The translations under genes and the position numbers were made by a program. A stretch of DNA of 53,022 nt. It comes from PWPR01 sp046542315. Lineage in GTDB: Bacteria > Bacillota > UBA994 > PWPR01. The notes below the pieces were generated by a model. It was not told the DNA's origin, did no database searches, and was given only the letters and a program-made list of their open reading frames with translations. The stretch lies in the NCBI GenBank assembly GCA_046542315.1, contig JBKHBO010000005.1, positions 1-53,022 on the forward strand, read 5' to 3'. Below, piece by piece: positions 8,802-17,206 of this stretch (positions are counted from its first letter, which is position 1; each line of letters starts with the position of its first letter).

Positions 8802-9569
8802 ATGGAGTTTGCAAAAAGTCAATTTTTTGCTTTTATATCTTTATTGTTAATAGCAATATTTGTAAGTTATAAAATATATAAGGCAAAAACAGGAACTGTT
8901 CCTATAATTAAAAAAATTGCTGGTTTAGAGGCGATTGAGGATGCTGTAGGGAGAGCGACTGAGATGGGTAGGCCGGTGCATTATACACCGGGGGTTGGTG
9001 CATTAGATGCTGCAACCTTTGCTGGATTAGAAATTTTAGAATTAGTATCAAAAACTGTTGCAAGATATGGCGCAAAAATGATAGTAACTATTAGACAACC
9101 AATAGTACTACCGATTGCAGAAGAAATAGTAAAAAATGGTTATAGAAGTGAAGGAGTTATAGAAGCATATAACCCAGACACGATGAGATTCATCTCACAA
9201 GAACAATTTGCTTATGCCGCTGGTACTATGGGTATTTTGCAACGTGAAGAAGTAGCTGCAAATATGATGCTTGGATATTTCCTTGCAGAATCTTTATTGC
9301 TTGCAGAAACAGGATTTAAAGCTGGAGCTATTCAAATAGCTGGTACAGATAACAGATCTCAGATTCCTTTCTTCGTTACAACATGTGACTATGTGCTAAT
9401 CGGAGAAGAATTATTTGCAGCAGGAGCAGTTGCTTCACAAAACCCTTTAAAACTAGGTAGTATAGCAGGACAAGATTGGGCAAAGATATATGCCATTATT
9501 CTATTGGTAGTTGGAAGTATTGCTACTAATGTTGGTATCAACTTTGTAACAAACTTGTTGAATAGGTAA
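8802..9569 (+). CDS. DUF6754-like membrane-anchored protein
   Basis: This 255-residue protein has one N-terminal membrane helix (about 8-24), a soluble alpha/beta domain and a C-terminal membrane helix (about 226-250). The soluble part carries the conserved phrase ATEMGRPVHYTPG, a QEQFAYAAG segment and AGTDNRSQIPFF. I recall these as belonging to the uncharacterised DUF6754 family; no function is established. I place the start at ATG 8802 behind GGAGGTG rather than at 8787. It opens a tight four-gene set of membrane proteins that leads into three amidohydrolases. The 160-base leader holds a small hairpin (GTATTTC/GAAATAC near 8678-8698) but no convincing promoter. Confidence 0.75.
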   Translation: MEFAKSQFFAFISLLLIAIFVSYKIYKAKTGTVPIIKKIAGLEAIEDAVGRATEMGRPVHYTPGVGALDAATFAGLEILELVSKTVARYGAKMIVTIRQPIVLPIAEEIVKNGYRSEGVIEAYNPDTMRFISQEQFAYAAGTMGILQREEVAANMMLGYFLAESLLLAETGFKAGAIQIAGTDNRSQIPFFVTTCDYVLIGEELFAAGAVASQNPLKLGSIAGQDWAKIYAIILLVVGSIATNVGINFVTNLLNR

Positions 9570-9582
9570 GGGGGATTAGAAT

Positions 9583-10197
9583 ATGAAAATAGCAAAAATA
9601 ATATCTTTAGTCATTGCAATAATACTCATCTTACAGTTTTTCTTAATTTCTGACACAATTAATTCATATGGTAATACAATTACCAGTTGGAATATAGTAA
9701 TAGCTGCATTTGCTATGGGTTTAGCTGCAATCAATTTAATTAGAATACATGTTAAAAGAATCCAATTAAAAAGACCTAACTGGGTAAACTCTTTAGTTTT
9801 AATAGTAGTTTTAATAGCACAAGCTGGCGTAGGATTATTTTTAGGAGATAGTAGTGCACAGTATGATTTTTTCTTTAATGGAATATTAAATCCATTAGGA
9901 TCAACGATGTATGCTTTAATAGCTTTTTGGATAGCTAGTGCAGCATTTAGAGCTTTTAGAGCCAGGACTATTGACTCTACTGCTTTACTTGCTGTTGGAG
10001 TAATTGTAATGCTTGGAAATGCCCCAATAGGGGAAGTAATATGGGATCAGTTCCCAGTAATGCAAGATTGGTTGATGAATGTGCCTGCAATGGCAGCTAT
10101 TAGATCTCTTTACATAGGTGCTGCGATTGGTGGTATAGCGGTTGGTGTTCGTGTTCTTTCAGGTATTGAAAGTGGACACCTAGGTAAAAGTGAGTAG
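9583..10197 (+). CDS. Polytopic membrane protein of unknown function
   Basis: This 204-residue hydrophobic protein has about six predicted membrane helices: the N-terminal IISLVIAIILILQFFLI, one near 40, one near 68-85, one near 105-125, one near 135-150 and a C-terminal one near 170-190. Its loops hold short basic patches such as HVKRIQLKRPN. A GGGGG ribosome site precedes the ATG, 13 bases after the upstream stop. I do not recognise the family. Position between two proteins with membrane-tethered soluble domains suggests it is part of the same membrane complex; this is inference. Confidence 0.75.
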   Translation: MKIAKIISLVIAIILILQFFLISDTINSYGNTITSWNIVIAAFAMGLAAINLIRIHVKRIQLKRPNWVNSLVLIVVLIAQAGVGLFLGDSSAQYDFFFNGILNPLGSTMYALIAFWIASAAFRAFRARTIDSTALLAVGVIVMLGNAPIGEVIWDQFPVMQDWLMNVPAMAAIRSLYIGAAIGGIAVGVRVLSGIESGHLGKSE

Positions 10198-10209
10198 GGG
10201 GAAATAAGA

Positions 10210-11037
10210 ATGATAGAAAAATTAAAAAACTTAGATCAAAGAATAATTTACTTAGTTCTGTTAATCGCTATTTCTCTACCTATGTTTAGGCCTCTTGGAT
10301 TACCAGTTTCAATCATTGAACAAACAAAAAGAGTATACGACTTTATTGAAGAATTAGAACCAGGGTCTGTAGTTGTAATGTCTATGGACTATAGCCCAGG
10401 AGCAGCTCCAGAGATTCACCCACAAGCAGTAGCAATAACCAAGCATCTCTTTAAAAGAGAGATGAAGGTAATGTATATGGGTATTTCGCAATATGCAAGT
10501 CAGTTTGCTAGAGAAGCAGCTGCTAGTGCTAAAGAACTGTATGATGCAGAATACGGAGTTGATTATGTCGATTTAGGATTCAAACCAGGGGAAGAGGCTA
10601 CAATAACAGCAATGGGAAGAAATGTTCATAATACTTTTCCAGAAGATACTTTTGGCACTTCTGTAAGTGATCTTCCAATGATGGCTGATATAAAAGATGC
10701 AAATGACTTTGACCTTGTAATTGCATTTGACTCTGGAGGTTCTAGACATTTTTATGTTGGGCAGATCAATTCACTTTATGAAACTCCAATTGCATGTGCG
10801 CTAAATAGTGTAAATGTAACAAATACAATGCCATATTATTCATCAGGGCAAGTATTGGGAATTTTAAATGGAGTAAGAGGTGCAGCAGAGTATGAACAAA
10901 TGGTTGGATCTCTTGGAGATGGAACAACAAATCTAGATTCTATATCTTTTGGGCACATAGTAATTATATTCTTCATTATTATAGGAAATATTATCTATGC
11001 CATCTCTGACAAGAATGCTAGGAAGAGGAGGATATAA
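10210..11037 (+). CDS. Double-anchored protein with soluble alpha/beta domain, unknown function
   Basis: This 275-residue protein has an N-terminal membrane helix (about 13-32), a soluble domain of about 200 residues and a C-terminal helix (about 245-265) followed by a basic tail. The soluble domain alternates strands and helices: VVVMSMDY, then MKVMYMGIS, then LVIAFDSGG. It carries conserved-looking MDYSPGAAPEIHPQ and FDSGGSRHFYVGQ segments. The topology mirrors the protein encoded at 8802. I do not recognise a family. A GGGGG site lies before the start, and the next gene begins one base after the stop. Confidence 0.75.
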   Translation: MIEKLKNLDQRIIYLVLLIAISLPMFRPLGLPVSIIEQTKRVYDFIEELEPGSVVVMSMDYSPGAAPEIHPQAVAITKHLFKREMKVMYMGISQYASQFAREAAASAKELYDAEYGVDYVDLGFKPGEEATITAMGRNVHNTFPEDTFGTSVSDLPMMADIKDANDFDLVIAFDSGGSRHFYVGQINSLYETPIACALNSVNVTNTMPYYSSGQVLGILNGVRGAAEYEQMVGSLGDGTTNLDSISFGHIVIIFFIIIGNIIYAISDKNARKRRI

Positions 11038-11038
11038 T

Positions 11039-11638
11039 ATGAGCACAAGTATAGTCACATGGATTGCAGCTATAGGAACCATTGCTTTGTTATCATTTGC
11101 TTGGAAGGAAAATAAGTTTTACAGCTTGTTTGAACATATATATGTTGCATCAGGTGCTGCACATGCATTAGTACAAGGAGTAAAAAATATAAACTCTAAT
11201 GCTATTAAACCATTAATGAATGGACAAATATTAGCAATAATACCTATTGTTTTAGGGCTTCTATTTTATATGAGATTTGTTCCAGGGAAAGCACATTGGT
11301 CTAAGTATCCAATAGCAGTTACTGTAGGTGTTGGTTTAGGTCAAAACTTACCAAGACTTGCAAGTACAAACTTTATCAGTCAGATAAGAGCTTCTATCGG
11401 TATTTGGACAGTTGAATCTGTTTTAGTTTTAATTAGTATCATATGTGTTACCCTCTATTTTTACTTTACAGCTAGCGAAAGAGCAATTAAAATTCTTAAA
11501 TACCCTACTACGTTTGGGCGCTTAGTAATGATGATGGCTTTTGGAGCTTTGTTTGGAAATACAGTTATGGGTAGATTATCTCTAATGATTGGAAGAGTAT
11601 CTTTTTTACTTAAAGATTGGTTAGGGGTTGTAGGGTAA
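11039..11638 (+). CDS. Polytopic membrane protein of unknown function
   Basis: This 199-residue hydrophobic protein has about five or six membrane helices, including an N-terminal IVTWIAAIGTIALLSFAW. The ATG at 11039 has AGGAGG nine bases before it, inside the last codons of the preceding gene. The alternative start at 10997 would overlap that gene by 41 bases and is rejected. Loop segments include a RFVPGKAHWSKYP stretch. It is the last of the four membrane genes; a stable GC hairpin then separates it from the amidohydrolases. I do not recognise a family. Confidence 0.75.
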   Translation: MSTSIVTWIAAIGTIALLSFAWKENKFYSLFEHIYVASGAAHALVQGVKNINSNAIKPLMNGQILAIIPIVLGLLFYMRFVPGKAHWSKYPIAVTVGVGLGQNLPRLASTNFISQIRASIGIWTVESVLVLISIICVTLYFYFTASERAIKILKYPTTFGRLVMMMAFGALFGNTVMGRLSLMIGRVSFLLKDWLGVVG

Positions 11639-11641
11639 AGT

Positions 11642-11658
11642 GGGAGCTTTATGCTCCC
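11642..11658 (+). terminator. GC-rich hairpin with T-run, intra-cluster terminator or attenuator
   Basis: GGGAGC pairs perfectly with GCTCCC around TTTAT, and a short C/T run ending in six Ts follows. It sits four bases after the stop of the last membrane gene and 31 bases before the first amidohydrolase start. It probably lowers rather than abolishes read-through, since no separate promoter is visible before the amidohydrolases. Confidence 0.75.
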
Positions 11659-11689
11659 CTCCCCTTTTTTACCTTTAGGAGGAAAAATA

Positions 11690-12847
11690 ATGAATTACAT
11701 AAAAAATGCTCTAATATATGATAATAATTTAGCTCAATTTAAAAAGTCTTCGATTGGATGGGCTAATGATAAAATAAATTATGTAAGTAAAATACATGAA
11801 GATAAACAAGCAAATGAAATTATCTCTCATAAAAGATTATTTGTTACGCCAGCTTTTATCAATCCATATTCCAAAGTTGGCATAAAAGAAGCGTATTATG
11901 ATAGAGTTGCTGGTGATGACAGCAATGAAACTTCTAGTATATTAACACCACATTATGACACAAAGTCAGGCATAAACTTTAATGATAAAACATTTAAGAA
12001 TATATTTACTCAAGGGTTTTTAAGTACTGCAGTTTCACCAGGAGATAAGAGCTTAATTAGTGGGAATATTATAGTAATGAATTCCTACGGTAAAATTATA
12101 GACGAGATGATTATAAATGAAAAACTTGGATTAAAAGGCGTTGTTGGGGCACGACTCAAATCAATCGAAAATCCATTATTCCCAAAAACAAGAATTTCTA
12201 CTGTCGCTCTATTAAGACAAAGTTTTTATGATGCTTTAAATTACTATTCAATTAGATATGAAAAAAAGCAAGCTTTACCGATTAATCTTTTGTATGAAAG
12301 CCTTATACCAGTACTATTAAAAAATGAGAAAATTTTTTTTCATGCTAATAGGTCTGATGATATTGCAACAGTGATTAGAATTAAAAATGAATTTAATTTG
12401 AAAGTAGTTATAATTGGTGGAGCCGAGGCATATAAAATAATAGATAAAGTTAAAGAGAATAATATTGAATGTATAATTACATTGAACTCGATGTATTTAG
12501 ATGAACGCGAGACAATGAATATGTCAATCAAATCATTAAGACAGCTAATAAGGCAAGACATTTGCGTGGGTATAGCAAGTGATTATAATTTATCGGATAA
12601 AAGTTTAATAGATTCGGCAAAACTTCTTCTAAGATCAGGATTTTATATTGAAGAGGTAATAAAGCTAATTACAATTAACGCAGCAAAAATTCTAGATATT
12701 GATAAGAAGTATGGAAAATTAGAAGAAGGTGCGAATGCTGACTTTTTAGTTTTTGAAGAAAATATGGATTTTGAAAACTTGAAGTATATTATAGCTAGTG
12801 GCAAGATCTATAATAATGAAGGAGAACTTGATTATGATCTTAATTAA
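11690..12847 (+). CDS. Amidohydrolase paralogue lacking the HxH metal motif (probable pseudo-enzyme)
   Basis: This 385-residue protein aligns along its length with the next two genes: the N-terminal small beta domain, the barrel, then the C-terminal AAKILDIDKKYGKLEEGANADF phrase. In amidohydrolases the HxH following PGFID binds the metal. Here that site reads PAFINPYSKVG, so both histidines are replaced (Tyr60, Lys62). The equivalent of the HATEGH histidine is Gly. The mid-barrel histidine (FFHANR) and the late Asp (ASDYN) remain. Normal metal-dependent hydrolysis looks unlikely, so a structural or regulatory role is more plausible. The start is ATG 11690 behind TTAGGAGG; an in-frame start at 11651 would lie inside the terminator hairpin. 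Confidence 0.85.
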   Translation: MNYIKNALIYDNNLAQFKKSSIGWANDKINYVSKIHEDKQANEIISHKRLFVTPAFINPYSKVGIKEAYYDRVAGDDSNETSSILTPHYDTKSGINFNDKTFKNIFTQGFLSTAVSPGDKSLISGNIIVMNSYGKIIDEMIINEKLGLKGVVGARLKSIENPLFPKTRISTVALLRQSFYDALNYYSIRYEKKQALPINLLYESLIPVLLKNEKIFFHANRSDDIATVIRIKNEFNLKVVIIGGAEAYKIIDKVKENNIECIITLNSMYLDERETMNMSIKSLRQLIRQDICVGIASDYNLSDKSLIDSAKLLLRSGFYIEEVIKLITINAAKILDIDKKYGKLEEGANADFLVFEENMDFENLKYIIASGKIYNNEGELDYDLN

Positions 12848-14000
12848 AAATGGTAAAGTTTTTATAACAAAAGAAAATAGATACAGCGAAAAAGATATAT
12901 TAATTGAATCTGGTAAAATAATAAAAATTGCAAAAGATATAACTGACTGTGACTGTCAAATAATTGATGCAAAGGATAAGTTAGTTTATCCAGGATTTAT
13001 TGATGCTCATACTCATATGGGGGTAATGGAATTAGTCATTGGTCCAGAGGGATATGACAATAATGAAATGGCGGATCCAATAAGTCCTCAATTAAGAGGA
13101 ATAGATTCAATAAATCCGGAAACCAGAAGCTTTTCTGACGCAAGAAAGACTGGAGTTACTACCATTATTGCGGGCCCAGGAAGTCAAAACATACTCGGAG
13201 GAACACATGCAGCTTTAAAAACTGTAGGAAACAGAGTAGATGATATGTTAGTGAAAAATAATGTTGCGATGAAGTGTGCTTTTGGTGAAAATCCTAAAAA
13301 AAGTTATGGTGATAGAGGACTTGCTCCCGTTACTAGAAGAGCTCAAGTAGCAATGTTTAGAGAAACATTATATAAAGCCAAAGATTACTTGGACATGAAA
13401 GAAAAAGCAAACGGGGATCTATCAAAGATGAATAACGTAGATATTAAATTAGAAGCGTTAATTCCAGTTTTAAAAAGAGAGATCCCTTTAAAAGCTCATG
13501 CGCATAGAGCTGATGATATACTTAATGCTTTGAGAATAGCAAAGGAATTCAATTTGAAAATATTGATAATACATGCAACTGAAGGACATTTGGTTGCAGA
13601 AAAATTAAAAGAAGCAAATGCTGCATGCATATTAGGACCATCCTTTAGTGACGGACCTAAAATGGAGATGATGAATGTTACTTTTAAAACTCATAAAATA
13701 TTGAATGAAGCAGGAGTAAAGATAGCTATTCAAACAGATGCACCAATCTCTCCAGTACTTGATCTTCCGCTTATGGCAGCAATGGCAACAAAAGAGGGTT
13801 TAGACGATATAGAAGCTATAAAGGCAATAACTATTAATGCAGCAGAGATTTATGGTATTGATGATAGGGTAGGTAGTCTTGAAGTGGGTAAAGATGCTGA
13901 TATTGTGATTACTGATATTAGCCCTCTAGAATTTAACTATAAGCCATGGAAGGTTTTGATCGATGGGGAGACAGTTTATAGTGCAAAGGAGGATAATTAA
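12834..14000 (+). CDS. Metal-dependent amidohydrolase (imidazolonepropionase-like)
   Basis: This 388-residue amidohydrolase keeps all expected metal and catalytic ligands: PGFIDAHTH (His59, His61), KAHAHR (His222, His224), IIHATEGH (His247) and QTDAP (Asp302). The C-terminal beta domain has the usual GSLEVGKDADIVI. It belongs to the COG1228-like group that hydrolyses cyclic amides or related C-N bonds; the substrate is unknown. The start ATG 12834 has GGAG nine bases upstream and overlaps the previous gene by 14 bases. It is the only member of the three-paralogue array with a full active site, so it is probably the catalytic one. Confidence 0.9.
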   Translation: MILIKNGKVFITKENRYSEKDILIESGKIIKIAKDITDCDCQIIDAKDKLVYPGFIDAHTHMGVMELVIGPEGYDNNEMADPISPQLRGIDSINPETRSFSDARKTGVTTIIAGPGSQNILGGTHAALKTVGNRVDDMLVKNNVAMKCAFGENPKKSYGDRGLAPVTRRAQVAMFRETLYKAKDYLDMKEKANGDLSKMNNVDIKLEALIPVLKREIPLKAHAHRADDILNALRIAKEFNLKILIIHATEGHLVAEKLKEANAACILGPSFSDGPKMEMMNVTFKTHKILNEAGVKIAIQTDAPISPVLDLPLMAAMATKEGLDDIEAIKAITINAAEIYGIDDRVGSLEVGKDADIVITDISPLEFNYKPWKVLIDGETVYSAKEDN

Positions 14001-15152
14001 ATGAAAGTTTTCACTAATGCAAACATAAATCCTATTACCAGTCCTAAAATAGTAAATGGTATGATTTTAATAGATCAGGGAAAAATAGTAGAAGTAGGTA
14101 AAAACATTGATTATCCTGCTAACACAGAAATCATAGATTTGGAAGGGTCGGATGTATATCCAGGGTTTATAGACGGGCACTCTCATTTAGGAGTTAATGA
14201 AAGAGCTATTGGTTCAGTAGGGAGAGATGGTCATGACGAAACATCTCCCTGCACGCCTCACTTTAGAGTTTGCGATGGAGCAAATCCAAATGATGATGCT
14301 TTTGATATAGCTTTAAAAGGTGGAATTACAACAGCAATATTAAGCCCTTCATCAGGAATAGGCTCTGTAGTACCAGGGATGATGACAGCTATTAAGACTT
14401 TTGGAAATTATATTGATGATATGATTATTAAAGAACAAGTAGCTATAAGGTGCACCTTAGGTCCTGCAGCAAAGTTTCCAGCACTAATCATTCAAAGGTA
14501 TCCAAGTAGTCGAACAAGTCTATCAGCTGTTTTGAGAGAGGTTTTGTTAAAGACTATGCAATACAAAGCAAAAAAAGATTCAAATATAAGTCAACCTTTT
14601 TCACTGGCGATGGAAGCGATGCTACCAGTAATTAATAAAGAAATACCTTTAGTGGTTCATGCAAACTTAAAAGAAGATATTTTTACAGCTATTAGAATCA
14701 AAAAAGAGTATGATGTTAACTTAGTGTTATTGTTTGTGGCGGAAGGGCATTTGATAGCAGACCAGTTAGCAAGTGAAGACATAGAAGTTCTTGTTGGTCC
14801 AGTATATCAAGGGCATACGCGCCCAGAGTTTAGATACCACAGTAAAGAGGTTGCAGCTGTATTATCAAATAAAGGCTTTGACATAGGCATTATAGGTAAC
14901 TCTGGTAATAGTAAGTCTGATTCAATCTCAATTCAAGCTTCATTAGCAATTAATGAGGGCTTAGATAGACAAAAGGCACTAGAAGCAATAACAATTAATC
15001 CAGCAAAAATATATAATATTTCAGATAAAGTAGGAAGTATAGAAGTGGGAAAAGATGCAGATTTTGTAGTATGCCAGGGTGATTTATTCTCTAGAAGTGC
15101 TATAATAAAAAGTGTATATGTGAATGGTAGATTAGCTTATAGCAAAAACTAA
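14001..15152 (+). CDS. Amidohydrolase paralogue with partial metal site
   Basis: This 383-residue paralogue of the preceding two genes starts directly after the upstream stop, with AAAGGAGG inside the previous gene. PGFIDGHSH keeps both histidines of HxH and VVHANL keeps the mid-barrel histidine. However, the HATEGH position reads FVAEGH (His to Phe) and the essential late Asp (QTDAP) reads GNSGN (Asp to Asn). A conventional binuclear site is therefore incomplete. The C-terminal GSIEVGKDADFVV is intact. Its retained ligands largely complement those of the first paralogue. Activity, if any, would be mononuclear or in complex with the intact paralogue. Confidence 0.87.
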   Translation: MKVFTNANINPITSPKIVNGMILIDQGKIVEVGKNIDYPANTEIIDLEGSDVYPGFIDGHSHLGVNERAIGSVGRDGHDETSPCTPHFRVCDGANPNDDAFDIALKGGITTAILSPSSGIGSVVPGMMTAIKTFGNYIDDMIIKEQVAIRCTLGPAAKFPALIIQRYPSSRTSLSAVLREVLLKTMQYKAKKDSNISQPFSLAMEAMLPVINKEIPLVVHANLKEDIFTAIRIKKEYDVNLVLLFVAEGHLIADQLASEDIEVLVGPVYQGHTRPEFRYHSKEVAAVLSNKGFDIGIIGNSGNSKSDSISIQASLAINEGLDRQKALEAITINPAKIYNISDKVGSIEVGKDADFVVCQGDLFSRSAIIKSVYVNGRLAYSKN

Positions 15153-15195
15153 CAACCATAACAGACTTACTAGGGGAAGTTTAAGGGGTTTTTAT

Positions 15196-15411
15196 ATGGA
15201 TAATAAGACTAAAAAAATTTTAGCATCATTTCTTTTAATAATTTCAAGTTTAGCACTCTTATCAATAACACATGATAGATTTGTAAGACTTTTTATAATC
15301 ACTTGTATTTTATTCTCATTAATATATCTGAGAAAAAGAAATATTAGAAAAGTTGAGAGAGATAAGAGAATCAAAGCAGAACTTTCAAAAGAAGAAGAAA
15401 AAAAGCAGTAG
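15196..15411 (+). CDS. Small two-helix membrane protein
   Basis: This 71-residue protein has two predicted membrane helices (about 8-23 and 30-44) and a basic, Lys/Glu-rich C-terminal tail likely to be cytoplasmic. TTAAGGGG lies seven bases before the ATG. It follows the third amidohydrolase by 43 bases and precedes a terminator, so it is probably the last gene of that operon. An antisense frame covers the same region but lacks a ribosome site. Not recognised. Confidence 0.6.
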   Translation: MDNKTKKILASFLLIISSLALLSITHDRFVRLFIITCILFSLIYLRKRNIRKVERDKRIKAELSKEEEKKQ

Positions 15412-15427
15412 ATAAATAACAAATTTG

Positions 15428-15450
15428 GATCACACTATAAAGGTGTGGTC
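15428..15450 (+). terminator. Terminator closing the amidohydrolase operon
   Basis: GATCACAC pairs with GTGTGGTC (one G-U) around TATAAAG and is followed by TTTTTATTTTT. Confidence 0.88.
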
Positions 15451-15988
15451 TTTTTATTTTTGGCTCTGTTTATTACCTTATTAATATTGAAGATTATTTA
15501 TAGGACCTTAAAACAAAGGTCCCATTATGTAGTATTTAACAAGTTTAAGAATTATTATTCTTTTGACTTCATCATCAAGCATTCCGTTATGCCCTTGTCT
15601 GTATATCTTTTATCATTAACGCTACACCTGTTATACCAAGACTTCCCTAATCATTTGTATCATATTATTATAGCCAAATATTCAAGTAATATCAATTTCA
15701 TTATTTTTTCAAATATATCCTTATTTTTAATTTTTATAAAAATATCAATTTTTTCATTTTTTGTTCAATTATATTATTGATTATTATCATCATATAAAAT
15801 CCATAAATATATTAGAACGTTATATTTTTTAACCCACTTTTCATCATTTCTTACAGAATAGATAAATAACTAATGCCTAAATTAAAAAAATACTATTAAA
15901 AAGAAAAAATGACTTCAATTAAAATATAATATTATGGTAGCATTTATACACAGAGTGAAAAAACATATAGGAAAGGATGACTCAATTT
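15451..15988. other. Gene-poor AT-rich gap before the pilus operon
   Basis: About 540 bases hold no convincing gene. A perfect seven-pair hairpin without a T-run lies at 15503-15522 (GGACCTT/AAGGTCC). The 111-codon plus-strand frame at 15445-15780 starts inside the terminator, has no ribosome site and has a composition (Ile, Phe, Leu, Ser) typical of random AT-rich translation. The last 100 bases before the pilus operon contain several AT-rich TATAAT-like words (for example near 15925), but no strong -35. I cannot assign a promoter. Confidence 0.5.
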
Positions 15989-17206
15989 TTGACAGCTATA
16001 GTATCAGTAGGTAAACACCGCAAGTATATAAAGTCCGCAGTGGAGGAAATTAATGTAGTAATAGAGTCATACAAAAAGCAAAGCCAACAATTTTTTAATA
16101 ATCTACTATCTTTAGATCTTAAAAACTTAATAATTTCAAAAGATGCATATGAAAATGATTTTTTACTAGATAAGCTAAGTGAATTTGTTATTAAAAAACC
16201 AGAAACTAGAATTGTTGTTTTGGTGGATAACGCACATAAAGGAAATTTATTTGTTAATGAGTTAATAAAAAGAGGTATATATGATATATGCAACTTTAGT
16301 AAAGAAGAAGATGCAAAGAATATTAAAAAGTTAAAAAAACTGTTAGAAAATAAACCACAAAAATATCATGACACCTTAGATCTACAAAATAACAAGAGCC
16401 AAATTTTAACACATAATGAAAATTTAGCTAGAAAAACAATTGTTTTTTTAAATCTAACAAAAAAAGCAGGAAGCACTCTTATAGCAACCACTTATGCTGA
16501 ATACTTGGCTAAAAAATCATTAACACCAGCATTAGTAGAAATGCCTCTTGATCCAGAGTACTTTTATCAGTTTGGTTTAGAACTTTATGAAACCAAAAAA
16601 AAGGGGTTTCACTCTAAGCCTCATCAAATAAAAAATATGGAGAATGATATTAGAAAAGATGTTTTCTATAAAAAAAATATAATGTGGTTGGTATCAGATC
16701 CAAGAAAGCCTTTAATAAATACCTGGAATATAAATGAGATGTTGCAATTGTTAGAGTGTGGGGATTTAGCTGATGTTGTAATTATTGATGTGGGAGACTA
16801 TTTTGAGCATGAAAGCATATACAATTTATTGCCTATGGTTGATAAGATTTTTGCAATTATTGAACCTAGACCAGTAAGTATTATTAAGTCTATAGAAAAA
16901 ATAAAGAATTTTGTAAAATACCAAGAATATAATTCAAGGGTTAAAGTGATTTTTAACAAATGGGATAAATCTTTAGCTAAGATTGGAATCTCAGATCTTA
17001 TTGATATAAAGCCAGATATAACTATCCCATTTTTAGATAAAGCTGCTTTATATAAGTCAGAATTTAATTGTTTAAGCGCTGGTTCAGAGATAACCAATCT
17101 AAATAAGTTAAAAAAACCGTTACAAGCAATAAGTAGATCTATATGGCCAGATTACAATTATAAAAAGGTAATTAAAACAAAGTCATTTGTAGCAGAGGGG
17201 TCATAA
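15989..17206 (+). CDS. TadZ/CpaE-like pilus-localisation protein with degenerate P-loop
   Basis: This protein of about 405 residues has a receiver-like N-terminal region (about 1-110) and a ParA/MinD-type domain from about residue 150. Its P-loop position reads KKAGST instead of KGGxGKT, so the signature Gly-Lys is altered and ATP hydrolysis is doubtful. Later it has a VVIIDVGDY strand and an IIEPRP segment. TadZ proteins place Tad pili at a site on the membrane and often have decayed Walker motifs. I prefer TTG 15989, 10 bases after AGGAAAGG; the ATG at 15977 directly abuts that ribosome site. It is the first gene of the Tad-like operon and overlaps the next by one base. Confidence 0.75.
   Translation: MTAIVSVGKHRKYIKSAVEEINVVIESYKKQSQQFFNNLLSLDLKNLIISKDAYENDFLLDKLSEFVIKKPETRIVVLVDNAHKGNLFVNELIKRGIYDICNFSKEEDAKNIKKLKKLLENKPQKYHDTLDLQNNKSQILTHNENLARKTIVFLNLTKKAGSTLIATTYAEYLAKKSLTPALVEMPLDPEYFYQFGLELYETKKKGFHSKPHQIKNMENDIRKDVFYKKNIMWLVSDPRKPLINTWNINEMLQLLECGDLADVVIIDVGDYFEHESIYNLLPMVDKIFAIIEPRPVSIIKSIEKIKNFVKYQEYNSRVKVIFNKWDKSLAKIGISDLIDIKPDITIPFLDKAALYKSEFNCLSAGSEITNLNKLKKPLQAISRSIWPDYNYKKVIKTKSFVAEGS

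Noticed and set aside
15192..15422. Minus-strand frame opposite the 71-residue membrane protein
   Set aside because: It is hydrophobic by antisense composition and lacks a ribosome site; the plus-strand frame has AAGGGG and follows the operon.
15508..15582. 24-codon minus-strand frame ending in a hairpin
   Set aside because: Too short and without a good ribosome site; kept only as a remark on the gap.
15445..15780. 111-codon plus-strand frame
   Set aside because: It starts within the terminator stem, lacks a ribosome site and has a composition expected from random AT-rich sequence.
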